Part shown: piece by piece, positions 1 through 8,240 of the stretch | How the letters are laid out: every line of letters starts with the position of its first letter | Position numbering within the stretch: position 1 is the first letter of the stretch | NCBI GenBank assembly: GCA_900770265.1 | Contig: CAAGJR010000180.1 | Span: forward strand, 1 to 23,662 | DNA from: an uncultured Acidaminococcus sp. | GTDB taxonomy: Bacteria; Bacillota; Negativicutes; Acidaminococcales; Acidaminococcaceae | Direction of reading: 5' to 3' | Length of the DNA stretch: 23,662 bases | The notes under the pieces: generated by a model | What the model saw: the letters and a program-made list of their open reading frames with translations, nothing else | What the model was told of the DNA's origin: nothing | The model's database searches: none | Made by a program: the position numbers and the translations under genes

Positions 1-434
1 GCCCCGCTGCCGGCCGTAGTGGGGATCAGGGCGATGGGTACGCATTTCCTGCCCCGGCCGGGATCATCCAGCAGTTCCTTGACCCCATATGCATCCGTGG
101 TCAGGATACTGGCCAGTTTGGCCGCATCCATGACGCTGCCGCCGCCACAGCCTACAATGAAATCGGCTCCTGTATGCTTGAACTGGTCGATGACCTTCTG
201 TACCGCCATGTAGCTGGGTTCGGAAGGCAGATCATCGAACACTTCGAATTCCACGCCGGCTCTTTCCACCGCCTTTTTGGGAATCTCGAACAGTCCCGTT
301 TTTTCAATACTGGGATCCGTGAACAGGGCTACTTTCTGGAACCCGTTGCTCCGGATGATTTCCGTCAGCTGATCGATGGAATCCACACCCCCGTAGACTG
401 CATGGGGCATTTTCAGGTTATATTGTTTCAGCAT
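1..434 (-). CDS. iron-containing alcohol dehydrogenase, N-terminal part (gene runs off the window start)
   Basis: Only the first 144 codons are present; the rest lies beyond position 1. The translation begins MLKQYNLKMPHAVYGG and contains the family nucleotide-binding motif GGGSVMDAAK at residues 97-106, followed by IPTTAGSG, both hallmarks of group III Fe-dependent alcohol dehydrogenases (NAD(P)+-linked oxidation of an alcohol or reduction of an aldehyde or ketone in the cytoplasm). The metal-binding His residues of the C-terminal domain are outside the window. The start is fixed by AAAGGAG six bases upstream (441-447 on the plus strand). It follows the acid-sugar kinase by 30 bases on the same strand, so it is almost certainly the next gene of the TAXI operon. 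By position it may oxidise the kinase product or substrate, a job done by PdxA-like dehydrogenases in characterised four-carbon acid-sugar pathways. That role is inference; the family assignment is secure. Confidence 0.88.
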   Translation of the reverse strand, partial: MLKQYNLKMPHAVYGGVDSIDQLTEIIRSNGFQKVALFTDPSIEKTGLFEIPKKAVERAGVEFEVFDDLPSEPSYMAVQKVIDQFKHTGADFIVGCGGGSVMDAAKLASILTTDAYGVKELLDDPGRGRKCVPIALIPTTAGSG

Positions 435-464
435 CTTTTTCTCCTTTCGATAGGCCCAGCTGTT

Positions 465-1739
465 TCAAACAGCCGGTTTACTCAGGGGGACCGCTTCTCT
501 CCGGTCCGTCCGGGAATCTGCGATGAAGCGCCGAACGGTTTCCATCAGCCGCACATCGCCGAACCCTCCTGATTTGGATATCACATACCGGGTCCCCCCG
601 TACTGGAAACGGGAAAGCACCACACCCGGCATCACTTCGCACACCGGAGTCAGCCGCGTAACGCCGACCTGCTCCAGAAAGCCCAGCAGGGTATCCCCGC
701 CGGTGAGCAGCAGCGTTGCTTCCAGGCCCTGGTCCACCAGAGTCCGGACTATGCTGCCCAGGTTCTGCGCAATCTGCTTCCGGGTCTTCTCCAGGCTCTT
801 GCCCTGTCCTGCCGGGACTTCCGTACCGGCAGATTCATTGGAATCCAGCAGCAGGGCTCCCCGGCGCAGACATTGCGCCTTCCATTGCTCCAGCTGGCGC
901 CGGGCTTCCGGCCGTCGGTTCCAGCCGGGTTCCCGTTTGCTTTCTTCAGGCAGGTGGATCCGCAGCATACCGCTTTTTTCCGCCTGATCCAGCTGCCGCA
1001 AGGTAATGGGATTCAGGCTGCCACAGCAGGCCAAAAGCGGTGCTGGCAGGACAGGAAGCCCGGGGCCTGTACCCCTAAAGCCCAGCAGGCTGGGCAGCAC
1101 CGAAGCAAGGCCTGCACATCCGGCACAGCAGTGCAGTTCGCCCCGCTCCAAAAGTGCCCGGGCCATTTTTTCCATCTGTTCCGGCGTTTCGCTGTCATAG
1201 AGCAGCACAGCCGGTTTCTGCAGGCTGCCCGGATCCAAGTCCAGCCCCATGAGCCGTACCGGGATGGTCGCTTCCTTTTCGATGATTGCCGGTACGGAAG
1301 AAGACGTTACCGGTTCAAAGGGATCTTTCCCGAATACACTCTGGGCCACCGGGACCCCTTTGATATACTGGATTCCCTGCACCGTCACCCGGTCCAGCTG
1401 GGGAAATGCCGGGAAAAAGTGGAGAAAATCGCCGGTGGCTTCACAGACCGCCTCCAGTTCCGCCCCGATATTCCCCCGCAGGGCTGAATCTGTTTTTTTA
1501 TAGATCCGCCGGACACCGGCCACCAGCGCTTTTCCGACCGCGGCCTTCACAACGGCCTTGGCCCGTTCCGGCGGCAGATGGCGGGTCTCCGCATCCCACA
1601 CCAGCACCTGTACTTCCGGATCCACTCCGGTCAGTTCCAGCTCTGTCACCACCTGGGTGGACGCGCCGCTCTTTGTGAACTGGATCCCGGTATCGATGGC
1701 GCCGGTGATATCATCTGCAATAATGAAGAGTTCAATCAA
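465..1739 (-). CDS. four-carbon acid sugar kinase family protein (DUF1537)
   Basis: 424 residues, normal length for the family. The N-terminus has the signature ADDITGAIDTG (residues 8-18) of the DUF1537 N-domain, and the C-terminal nucleotide-binding domain shows LLLTGGDT and later VISKSGGFGD, the glycine-rich ATP-site motif. Characterised members phosphorylate D-threonate, L-threonate, D-erythronate or 3-oxo-tetronates at O4 using ATP in the cytoplasm. The start is a TTG at 1739 preceded by GGTGAGG; no ATG lies nearby in frame and the motif position requires this start. It is third in the operon after the TAXI receptor and fused permease and before an Fe-alcohol dehydrogenase. This suggests the transporter imports a four-carbon sugar acid or a similar hydroxy acid. 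The exact substrate cannot be read from sequence. Confidence 0.9.
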   Translation of the reverse strand: MIELFIIADDITGAIDTGIQFTKSGASTQVVTELELTGVDPEVQVLVWDAETRHLPPERAKAVVKAAVGKALVAGVRRIYKKTDSALRGNIGAELEAVCEATGDFLHFFPAFPQLDRVTVQGIQYIKGVPVAQSVFGKDPFEPVTSSSVPAIIEKEATIPVRLMGLDLDPGSLQKPAVLLYDSETPEQMEKMARALLERGELHCCAGCAGLASVLPSLLGFRGTGPGLPVLPAPLLACCGSLNPITLRQLDQAEKSGMLRIHLPEESKREPGWNRRPEARRQLEQWKAQCLRRGALLLDSNESAGTEVPAGQGKSLEKTRKQIAQNLGSIVRTLVDQGLEATLLLTGGDTLLGFLEQVGVTRLTPVCEVMPGVVLSRFQYGGTRYVISKSGGFGDVRLMETVRRFIADSRTDRREAVPLSKPAV

Positions 1740-1758
1740 GATTGCCTCACCCCCTTCA

Positions 1759-1776
1759 CCATTCCTGAGGGAATGG
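1759..1776 (-). other. small intercistronic hairpin before the kinase gene
   Basis: CCATTCC (1759-1765) and GGAATGG (1770-1776) form a perfect 7-bp stem with a 4-base loop, in the 66-base gap between the permease stop and the TTG start of the kinase. There is no T-tract, so it is not a standard terminator. It could be an mRNA-stabilising or processing element or a site that dampens kinase translation. Confidence 0.35.
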
Positions 1777-1805
1777 CCTTGTAAAACAGGTTCCGGGAGG
1801 GGCCG

Positions 1806-3782
1806 TCATTCTGCGGCCGCTCTCTTCTGTTCTTTTTTGGCCATTTTCGAATCGAAGAACATGAACAAGCCCCCAAGGACAGCACCGATGACACTGGTGA
1901 TGGGTTCCGGCAAAATCAGCAGGATGGCTGCGATGAACAGGAATACCCGTTCATAGACCTTCAGCGGTCTCTTGAAATAGCCTGCCACCACCAGGGCCAG
2001 GAAGAAGGTCCCGGTCAGCAGCTGCAGGGCCGACAGCACGATTTCTGTCACACTGCCCTCCAGCAGGATAGCAGGATTGTAGACGAAGACAAAGGGAACC
2101 AGGAACCCCACCATGGCAAAGGTGAAGCCGGTCCAGCCGGTCTTCATGGCATCGGCATCCGCGATGCCGGCTGCCGTATACGAGGCCACACAGACAGGCG
2201 GGGTGATCTGTGCCATGATGCCATAGTAGAAAATGAACATGTTGGCACACAGGGGCGAAATGTTCAGTGCCTGCAGAGACGGTACGAACAGGATGACCCC
2301 CACCAGGTAGGCAGCCACAGTGGGCAGTGCCATCCCCAGGATCATGCAGCCGATCATAGCGATCAGCATGGCGAAGAACAGGCTGGTGGTCCCGATGCTC
2401 CCGATGACAGCCGCCAGGTTGGTGGCCAGGGAAGTCTGCCCCGTCACCACGTTGATGATGATGCCGCAGGCAGCGGTGGGAATGGCGATGGAAGCAGCCT
2501 GTTTGGCCCCATCCAGGCAGCAGGCTCCGATTCGTTTCAGGTCCACGAAATCCGCCCGGTCATTGACGAAATAACTGATGGCATTGCAGATCAGGCAGGC
2601 GCCAATGCCGATCATCCCGGCACGCATCAGGGAAGCACCCTTCACGATGAAGTACACCAGCAGGAAGGCCGGCAGCAGCAGGTACAGCCGGGGTTTCACC
2701 TTCCGGTCCACCTGGATCTTGGCCGTTTCGTTACCCACCAGGCGGTTGGCCCGTTTGGCTGCGATCCGGTCCACCAGGACGAATACAGCGAAATAATAGG
2801 CAATGGCCGGCAGAATGGCAGCCGAAGCCACCCGAGCATAGGGAATGCCCAGCATTTCAGCCATGATGAAGGCCCCGACCCCCATAATGGGCGGCATGAT
2901 CTGGCCGCCGGTGGAGGCAACCGCTTCCACGGCCCCGGCCTCGTGAGGTTCATACCCTACTTTTTTCATCATGGGGATGGTCATGACGCCGGTAGTGGCC
3001 ACGTTGGCCACGGCCGAACCGGAGATCATGCCCAGCAGGCCGGAGGAGACCACAGCCGCCTTGGCCGGTCCGCCAGAGGATTTATTGGACAGTTTCATCC
3101 CGCAGTCGATCAGCAGCTGGCCGCCACCGAACGTGGAGAAAAAGGCGCCGAAGATGATGAAGTAGAACAGGGTATTGGCCGAAGTATACAACGGAGTACC
3201 GAAGATCCCGGCTTCTCCCATGGTCATGCCCACACAGAACTGTTTCAGGAACCGGGCAAAGGGTTTGCCTTTGGTGAACAGGATCCCCGGCAGATAAGGT
3301 GCCGTAAACGCATACACGATGAACAGCAGGATGAAAGCCGTCAAAATAAAGCCCAGGGTCCGGTAGGTGGCAACCAGCAGGATCAGAATGGTGATGGCCA
3401 TGAAAGCGTAATCTTCCGTATACACTGGCAGGATGGAAATGAAATCCTGCAGCCGGTTTGTCTGGGTGATCACGTAATACAACATGTAGCCCAGGCCGAT
3501 GAACAGCGGAAGATCCAGCCAGTTCAGCCAGGCGTATTTGTGCAGCCGTTTTTCATCCACCGGTTCATTCTTTTCTTTGGCCGCCTTGATCAGTTTGTCC
3601 CGGTACCCCTTGTCCGCCGGATGGTACAGCAGGACCAGTGTCAGGGCCAGGATCAGATGGATGGGGCTCTGCAGCATGGGGTTCAGCTGTTTGACCAGAG
3701 CCAGATACATCTGGAACAGGAAAAATATGACGGTGACAAGGAGCATGGCCCCTTTTCGCCAGTTCATGGTTTTGGTGTCCAT
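1806..3782 (-). CDS. TRAP transporter fused permease subunit, TAXI type (DctQ-like + DctM-like)
   Basis: 658 residues, very hydrophobic throughout, as expected for TAXI-associated permeases in which the small (4-helix) and large (about 12-helix) subunits are one chain. The N-terminal third (about 1-170) holds the first hydrophobic helices with a charged loop containing AAKEKNEPVDEKR. The DctM part includes SGSAVANVATTGVMTIPMMK and a later ITPPVCVASYTAAG segment, both typical of TRAP large subunits. Located in the cytoplasmic membrane, it would use a sodium (or proton) gradient to move the solute delivered by the receptor encoded upstream. The start is set by AGGAGGG eight bases before the ATG. 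It lies 122 bases after the receptor gene, and a GC-rich hairpin occupies that gap. The short C-terminal region after the last helices is lysine-rich (KMAKKEQKR). Confidence 0.93.
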   Translation of the reverse strand: MDTKTMNWRKGAMLLVTVIFFLFQMYLALVKQLNPMLQSPIHLILALTLVLLYHPADKGYRDKLIKAAKEKNEPVDEKRLHKYAWLNWLDLPLFIGLGYMLYYVITQTNRLQDFISILPVYTEDYAFMAITILILLVATYRTLGFILTAFILLFIVYAFTAPYLPGILFTKGKPFARFLKQFCVGMTMGEAGIFGTPLYTSANTLFYFIIFGAFFSTFGGGQLLIDCGMKLSNKSSGGPAKAAVVSSGLLGMISGSAVANVATTGVMTIPMMKKVGYEPHEAGAVEAVASTGGQIMPPIMGVGAFIMAEMLGIPYARVASAAILPAIAYYFAVFVLVDRIAAKRANRLVGNETAKIQVDRKVKPRLYLLLPAFLLVYFIVKGASLMRAGMIGIGACLICNAISYFVNDRADFVDLKRIGACCLDGAKQAASIAIPTAACGIIINVVTGQTSLATNLAAVIGSIGTTSLFFAMLIAMIGCMILGMALPTVAAYLVGVILFVPSLQALNISPLCANMFIFYYGIMAQITPPVCVASYTAAGIADADAMKTGWTGFTFAMVGFLVPFVFVYNPAILLEGSVTEIVLSALQLLTGTFFLALVVAGYFKRPLKVYERVFLFIAAILLILPEPITSVIGAVLGGLFMFFDSKMAKKEQKRAAAE

Positions 3783-3806
3783 TTGGGTTCCCTCCTCTTA
3801 TAAGAC

Positions 3807-3849
3807 GGGCCGGACTGCCGGCAGAGGTTCTGTCTGGCAGCCCGGTCCC
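3807..3849 (-). other. GC-rich stem-loop between the receptor and permease genes
   Basis: GGGCCGGACTGCC (3807-3819) pairs with GGCAGCCCGGTCCC (3836-3849) with one mismatch and one bulge around a 16-base loop. It lies on the operon mRNA between the receptor stop and the permease ribosome site. There is no following T-run. Such structures commonly protect the upstream message and raise the receptor-to-permease ratio; that role here is inference. Confidence 0.45.
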
Positions 3850-3904
3850 ATCTCCGCTTATCGAAAACCTCGATTGCCTTGCTTCTTCAGGTCATCGATT
3901 TGTC

Positions 3905-4966
3905 TCAGTCGACTTTGTAGCCTTTTTCCTTGTAGTATTTCAGTGCACCCGGATGCAGCGGACAACCCGTATAAGCCTTGCTGCCGGCGATTTCCGGTTT
4001 GATGTAGGACAGTGCTGCGTCTGCTTTGGCCAGTTCATCCGTATGTTCACAGATGGCCTTGGTCAGGGCATAAGCCGTGGCATCATCCATGGTAGAAGAC
4101 ACCAGGACAACCTGCTGAGATCCTACGCTCTTGATATCCTTGGTCTGGCCCTTCCAGGTGTTGGCCGGAACCGTCACCGGTGCATAACCCATCTCCGCCA
4201 GTTTATCCAGGGTTGCCTGGCTCAGCTGTACATCCAGCATCTCGTGGGTCATGCACAGTTCCGTAGTCATGGACTGCCCGGCGCCGATGTGATCGATGGT
4301 CATATCATACAGCCCATCCTGCAGGCCGCTCTTGATGGCATCCGTACCGGTCTTCTCGATCTTGGCACCCCAGCCTTCCGCATCTTTGAACGAAGTGCCC
4401 AGGGCCGCGAAGACTTTTTCTGCACTCAGTTCCCCGAAGGAACCGTTCTTTTTCACAGCCAGCCGGAAGGGGATTTTCTTCTGGATGACTTCTTCCAATG
4501 TGGTGCAGCCCGTCTTGTCAACAAATTCCTTGGTGAACATCACGTTGACGAAGTTGTTGCCGATGCCGCCGGCGATGGCAGCGATCTGCTTGTTCCCGGC
4601 AAACTGGTATTTCTTCGTATCCGTCTCTTCATAGGACCATTTGGCCGGTGCCGCATTGGACATAACCAGGTCACATTCGGCAGCCCCGTTCACGATGACC
4701 GGAGCCCCCACCCCGCCGGGCGATGTGGTGGTGATATCGATGGTCGACCCCTTGGGCAGTTCTTTCAGCATCACTTTCTGCAGCGCTGCCGCATAGTTAT
4801 AGGCGGCAGTCCCCACTTCCTGGGCAGCAAAAGTCAGTTTCACCGGTTTCGTCCCATCATTCGCCGATTTGGAGGCTGATTTTTCGCTTCCACAGGCTGT
4901 CAGGAGACCGATGGCGGCAACCGCCAGTGCCGCAGCCAATACCTTGCGTACATTCTGTTTCATCAT
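3905..4966 (-). CDS. TAXI family TRAP transporter solute-binding lipoprotein
   Basis: 353 residues, usual TAXI receptor length. It starts MMKQNVRKV, followed by a hydrophobic stretch and lipobox LLTAC with Cys25, so it should be a lipoprotein held in the cell envelope. The mature part opens KLTFAAQEVGTAAYNYAAALQ, the classical TAXI opening (beta strand, GT-x-Y ligand loop), and has SPGGVGAPVIVNGAAECDLVMSN in the first lobe and AIAGGIGNNFVNVMFTKE. Known TAXI receptors bind small organic acids such as 2-oxoglutarate or glutamate. The first of two adjacent ATGs (4966) is chosen because it lies eight bases from AAGGGGG. It is first gene of the operon, preceded by a good promoter (5068-5096) and a structured leader, and divergent from a PrpR_N regulator. 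Confidence 0.93.
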   Translation of the reverse strand: MMKQNVRKVLAAALAVAAIGLLTACGSEKSASKSANDGTKPVKLTFAAQEVGTAAYNYAAALQKVMLKELPKGSTIDITTTSPGGVGAPVIVNGAAECDLVMSNAAPAKWSYEETDTKKYQFAGNKQIAAIAGGIGNNFVNVMFTKEFVDKTGCTTLEEVIQKKIPFRLAVKKNGSFGELSAEKVFAALGTSFKDAEGWGAKIEKTGTDAIKSGLQDGLYDMTIDHIGAGQSMTTELCMTHEMLDVQLSQATLDKLAEMGYAPVTVPANTWKGQTKDIKSVGSQQVVLVSSTMDDATAYALTKAICEHTDELAKADAALSYIKPEIAGSKAYTGCPLHPGALKYYKEKGYKVD

Positions 4967-4996
4967 CCTGTTTTCCCCCTTTTGTCTTTTGTTTCC

Positions 4997-5043
4997 GTAT
5001 GGTTTAAATTTGAAACATCTTCAAAACACTTTTAAAACCATAC
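4997..5043 (-). promoter_or_regulatory. nested inverted repeat in the TAXI operon leader
   Basis: GTATGGTTT (4997-5005) and AAACCATAC (5035-5043) are perfect 9-base inverted arms. Inside them TTTGAA (5009-5014) and TTCAAA (5020-5025) form a second inverted pair. The element lies between the predicted promoter and the ribosome site of the receptor gene. It could fold in the mRNA leader or be a DNA operator for the divergent PrpR_N-type regulator. The region is AT-rich, so the inner pair could be chance; the outer arms are more convincing. Confidence 0.45.
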
Positions 5044-5067
5044 ACCCGTTTACATCTTTCATGATGA

Positions 5068-5096
5068 ATTGTAGCAAGAATATTCATTGTATTCAA
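5068..5096 (-). promoter_or_regulatory. promoter of the TAXI operon (sigma-70 type)
   Basis: Read on the minus strand: TTGAAT (5091-5096), 17 bases, TACAAT (5068-5073). Both hexamers are close to consensus and the spacing is ideal. Transcription would begin near 5061, giving a leader of about 95 bases that contains the nested inverted repeat. No GG-N10-GC sigma-54 element was seen. Confidence 0.65.
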
Positions 5097-5151
5097 TCTA
5101 ACTTTATGGATTTACAGTTTCATTTTTGAACGTTTTTCAGAGAATCCAGAC

Positions 5152-5180
5152 TGGACAGGTTTGTTTTAAATTGCTACACT
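5152..5180 (+). promoter_or_regulatory. promoter of the PrpR_N-type regulator gene (sigma-70 type)
   Basis: TGGACA (5152-5157), 17 bases, TACACT (5175-5180), about 57 bases before the start codon. It diverges from the TAXI promoter with about 55 bases between the two -35 boxes, so one bound regulator could control both directions. Confidence 0.6.
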
Positions 5181-5236
5181 GGAAGTACGGAATTTTCTAA
5201 CAGTTTACGGTACAGCAGGGGAGGGATCGGATCACT

Positions 5237-7021
5237 ATGGAAGAGAAAATCAGGATTTTAGGGATTGCTCCCTATGAAGGGATGCAGTGGCAGCTGAAAA
5301 AAGCGGCCCAGGAATATCCGCAAATCCAGCTGGATATCCTGGTGGGAGACCTGGAAGAAGGGGTGGAGGCCGCCCAGAGCAACTTCCATGCCAACTATGA
5401 CATCCTGATTTCCCGGGGCGGCACAGCCCAGCTGCTCCGGGAACGAGTATCCCTGCCGGTGGTGGACATCCCCATCACCGAGCTGGACATCCTGCGCGCC
5501 CTGCGCCTGGCCGATACCGTACCCAGCCGGCCGGCCATCGTCGGCTTCCCCACCGTCACCCGCAGCGCCCAGGTCCTGAACTCCGTGCTGCAGGACCCCC
5601 TGCAGATTGTCACCGTCCACAACCGGGACGAGATTCCCTCCGTATTGAAACAGCTGACCGAAGACGGCTGCCATACCATCCTCTGCGATATGGTGACCAA
5701 CACCATTGCCCGGCAGCTGGGGCTCAGCTCCATCCTGATTACTTCCGGGAAGGAAAGCATCCAGGAAGCCTTTGAAAAAGCCCTGCTGCTGTTCCGGAGC
5801 ATGAAACAGCTACAGACGGAAAACCACTTTTTACGGCAGGTCATCTATGGTCAATCCACAGAAATCGTTGTCTTTGACAAGAATCAGGAGCTTTTTTTCT
5901 CCACCATCGAACCCAGGGACCGCCCCGCCATCCTGGCCATGCTGAAGGCGGAAATCGAGGACCTGGCTGAAGACGAGCCCAACCGGATCATCAAGTCCCT
6001 GAAGGGGACCCTGTACACCATCAAGGGCCTGCGGCTCCAGCTGGACGGACAGCCCTATACTGTGTTCTATTTCACCCGCAGCAAGGCACCACTGGCTTCC
6101 AACAAATATGGCATCCGCTACTACAATCGCCGGGAAGCCCTAGACCAATTTTTCAACGGATTCTACAGTACCACCGGAGCCATCGGGAACCTGGAAGGCA
6201 CCATTGCCAAGCTGAACCAGTCCGACCTGCCCATCATAGTGGCCGGGGAAGAAGGTACGGGCAAGGAACCGGTGGCCACCATCATCTACACCCGCAGCAG
6301 CCTGCGGCACCACCCCATGATTTCCATTGACTGCTCCCTGCTCAACGATAAGACCTGGGACTTTCTCCAGAGCAGCCACAATTCTCCCCTGACCCAGGCC
6401 GGTACCACCCTGCTGATTTCCGGGATCAGCGCCCTGTCGGACGAGCGCCGGGCCCAGCTGGTGGCCGCCCTGGTGGAAATGGATGTCTGCAGCCGAAATC
6501 GAGTCATCTTTTCCTGCGTGCTTTCCCCCGGGACTTCTGTCTACGAAAAAGCAGGGGACCTGGTGGACCGGTTCAGCTGTCTCACTCTCAGCCTGCCGCC
6601 CTTGCGGCAGCAGATCCGTGAGCTGCCCCGTCTCATCAGCCTGTACCTGAGCCAGCTGAACGTGACCCTGGCCAAAGAAATCCTGGGCATGGAGCCGGAG
6701 GCCCTGCAGAAGATGCAGGAATTCACCTGGCCCTACAACTATTCCCAGCTGGAACGGGTCCTGAAAGAACTGGTCACCATGGCCGACGGAGACACGATCA
6801 CCACCGCTGAAGTGGAAAAGGTCCTGGCCCTGGAAAACCATTCTCCCGTCGTCCCCAGCCACGTTTCCCTGCCGGAACGTTTCGATCTGAACCGTTCCCT
6901 GGAAGAAATGAACCAGGAATGGGTCCGGCTGGTGGTCAAGGAAAACGGCGGCAACCAGTCAGCCGCTGCCAAGCAGCTGGGCATCAGCCGCACCACCGTA
7001 TGGCGCTATTGCAAAATCTGA
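5237..7021 (+). CDS. PrpR_N-domain transcriptional regulator with degenerate AAA+ domain and Fis-type HTH
   Basis: 594 residues. Residues about 5-190 form a PrpR_N sensor (YDILISRGGTAQLLRE, then PVVDI), the domain that senses a propionate-pathway metabolite in PrpR. About 195-310 resembles a PAS-like segment. From 330 there is a sigma-54-activator-like AAA+ region with a near-intact Walker A (GEEGTGKE, 337-344). However, the GAFTGA loop is absent, and the Walker B acidic pair is replaced in GTTLLISGISAL (389-400). The C-terminus is a Fis-type helix-turn-helix (GNQSAAAKQLGISRTTVWR). Loss of GAFTGA means it should not activate sigma-54 polymerase, in line with the sigma-70-like promoters seen here; a TyrR-like mode acting on sigma-70 promoters is plausible. 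It is divergent from the TAXI operon, its probable target, and 37 bases ahead of the sialidase-like gene. The ATG follows GGGGAGGG by 11 bases. Confidence 0.88.
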   Translation: MEEKIRILGIAPYEGMQWQLKKAAQEYPQIQLDILVGDLEEGVEAAQSNFHANYDILISRGGTAQLLRERVSLPVVDIPITELDILRALRLADTVPSRPAIVGFPTVTRSAQVLNSVLQDPLQIVTVHNRDEIPSVLKQLTEDGCHTILCDMVTNTIARQLGLSSILITSGKESIQEAFEKALLLFRSMKQLQTENHFLRQVIYGQSTEIVVFDKNQELFFSTIEPRDRPAILAMLKAEIEDLAEDEPNRIIKSLKGTLYTIKGLRLQLDGQPYTVFYFTRSKAPLASNKYGIRYYNRREALDQFFNGFYSTTGAIGNLEGTIAKLNQSDLPIIVAGEEGTGKEPVATIIYTRSSLRHHPMISIDCSLLNDKTWDFLQSSHNSPLTQAGTTLLISGISALSDERRAQLVAALVEMDVCSRNRVIFSCVLSPGTSVYEKAGDLVDRFSCLTLSLPPLRQQIRELPRLISLYLSQLNVTLAKEILGMEPEALQKMQEFTWPYNYSQLERVLKELVTMADGDTITTAEVEKVLALENHSPVVPSHVSLPERFDLNRSLEEMNQEWVRLVVKENGGNQSAAAKQLGISRTTVWRYCKI

Positions 7022-7058
7022 TATTCCCCCAGGGGACCTGTGAACAGGAGGTATTTCC

Positions 7059-8216
7059 ATGACAACCTATCCCATCCTTCCCGACCTGACCCCCAACGGT
7101 CAACTGTACTGGAACGAAAAACAGGGCTACGCCGAAGCCCTGCTGCCCAACGGCGGGAACCGTTCCTCCCATGCACCCTGTCTGCTGGAGCTGCCCGACG
7201 GGACGTTGCTCTGTGCCTGGTTCGCCGGTACGTTCGAAGGCGATGCCGACGTCCACATCATCGGCTCCCGACTGCCCAAAGGGGCCACCCGCTGGGAACC
7301 GCCCCGGCCCATTTCCCGGGACCCCGAGCGCAGCGAACAGAATCCTTCTCTGTTCCTGGCCCCGCATGGTGAAGTGTGGGCCATGTATACGGCCCAGCTG
7401 GGACGCCAGGCCGGCAAGGACAACATGCAGTTCACCGCGGTGATCCGCCGCCAGCGCAGCACCGACGGAGGACTGACCTGGCAGGAACCGGAAGTGGTCT
7501 TCCCCCGGGAAGGCAGCTTCTGCCGCCAGCCCATCCAGATCCTGTCCAGCGGCCGCTGGATCTTTAGCAACTGGCTGTGCACCGACACTCCCGATGGACT
7601 GACCGGCGACCCCACCGTATTCCAGCTGTCCGACGACCAGGGAAAGACCTGGCGGCAGGTGGACATGCCCCAGAGCCGGGGACGGGTCCACGCCAATGTG
7701 GTGGAACTGGAACCGGGCCATCTCGCCGCATTCATGCGCAGCCGGCAGGCTGATTTTATCTATCGCAGCGAATCCCTGGACAATGGAGATTCCTGGTCCG
7801 TTCCTGTCCCCACACCCCTTCCCAACAACAACTCCAGCATCAGTGCCTTGAAGCTGCAAAGCGGCCGGCTGGCCATTGCCTATAATCCCACCCACATCCG
7901 GCAGAGCGGACAGGAGCGGGCAGCCTGGCCCGGTCTCCGCTGTCCGGTGGCCGTTGCCCTGTCCGAAGACGGCGGCCTGACTTTCCCCCTGATCCGCAAC
8001 CTGGAACTGGGCGAAGGATTCACCGGCCCCGAAAACCAGTCCAACAACCGCCAGTACGAATATCCCTATCTGCTGCAGAGCCGAGACGGCAAGCTCCATC
8101 TGGTCTATGCCAGCCGGAACCGTCTGGGGATCCAGTACATCCAATTTACGGAAGAAGACGTCATGGGAGAGAAACGGGGTGCTTCCGTCTATAATCCCAC
8201 GGCCGCTCAGGTGTGA
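7059..8216 (+). CDS. sialidase-like BNR/Asp-box repeat protein, cytoplasmic
   Basis: 385 residues with four Asp-box motifs spaced like blades of a beta-propeller: STDGGLTW (134-141), SDDQGKTW (191-198), SLDNGDSW (239-246) and SEDGGLTF (302-309). The opening SSHAPCLLELPDGTLLCAWFAG is typical of the BNR_2 'predicted neuraminidase' family (COG4692). There is no signal peptide or transmembrane segment, so it acts inside the cell. Whether it cleaves sialic acid is unknown: there is no sialate aldolase, kinase or epimerase gene nearby, and many family members are uncharacterised. Fold assignment is firm, enzyme activity is not. The ATG has AGGAGG eight bases upstream. It sits between the PrpR_N regulator and an SDR dehydrogenase with gaps of 37 and 24 bases, suggesting one transcription unit that handles a glycosidic or lactone form of the sugar acid imported by the divergent TAXI system. 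Confidence 0.82.
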   Translation: MTTYPILPDLTPNGQLYWNEKQGYAEALLPNGGNRSSHAPCLLELPDGTLLCAWFAGTFEGDADVHIIGSRLPKGATRWEPPRPISRDPERSEQNPSLFLAPHGEVWAMYTAQLGRQAGKDNMQFTAVIRRQRSTDGGLTWQEPEVVFPREGSFCRQPIQILSSGRWIFSNWLCTDTPDGLTGDPTVFQLSDDQGKTWRQVDMPQSRGRVHANVVELEPGHLAAFMRSRQADFIYRSESLDNGDSWSVPVPTPLPNNNSSISALKLQSGRLAIAYNPTHIRQSGQERAAWPGLRCPVAVALSEDGGLTFPLIRNLELGEGFTGPENQSNNRQYEYPYLLQSRDGKLHLVYASRNRLGIQYIQFTEEDVMGEKRGASVYNPTAAQV

Positions 8217-8240
8217 CCAGCCAAAGAGAAGGAGGCACAC

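Noticed and set aside
4967..5236. Possible sigma-54 (-24/-12) promoter next to the PrpR_N regulator
   Set aside because: No GG-N10-GC element with suitable flanks was found, and both genes have good sigma-70-type promoters.
6984..8240. 418-codon open frame on the minus strand opposite the sialidase-like gene
   Set aside because: No domain recognisable, glycine/glutamine-rich antisense character, and no ribosome site; the sense frame has four Asp boxes.
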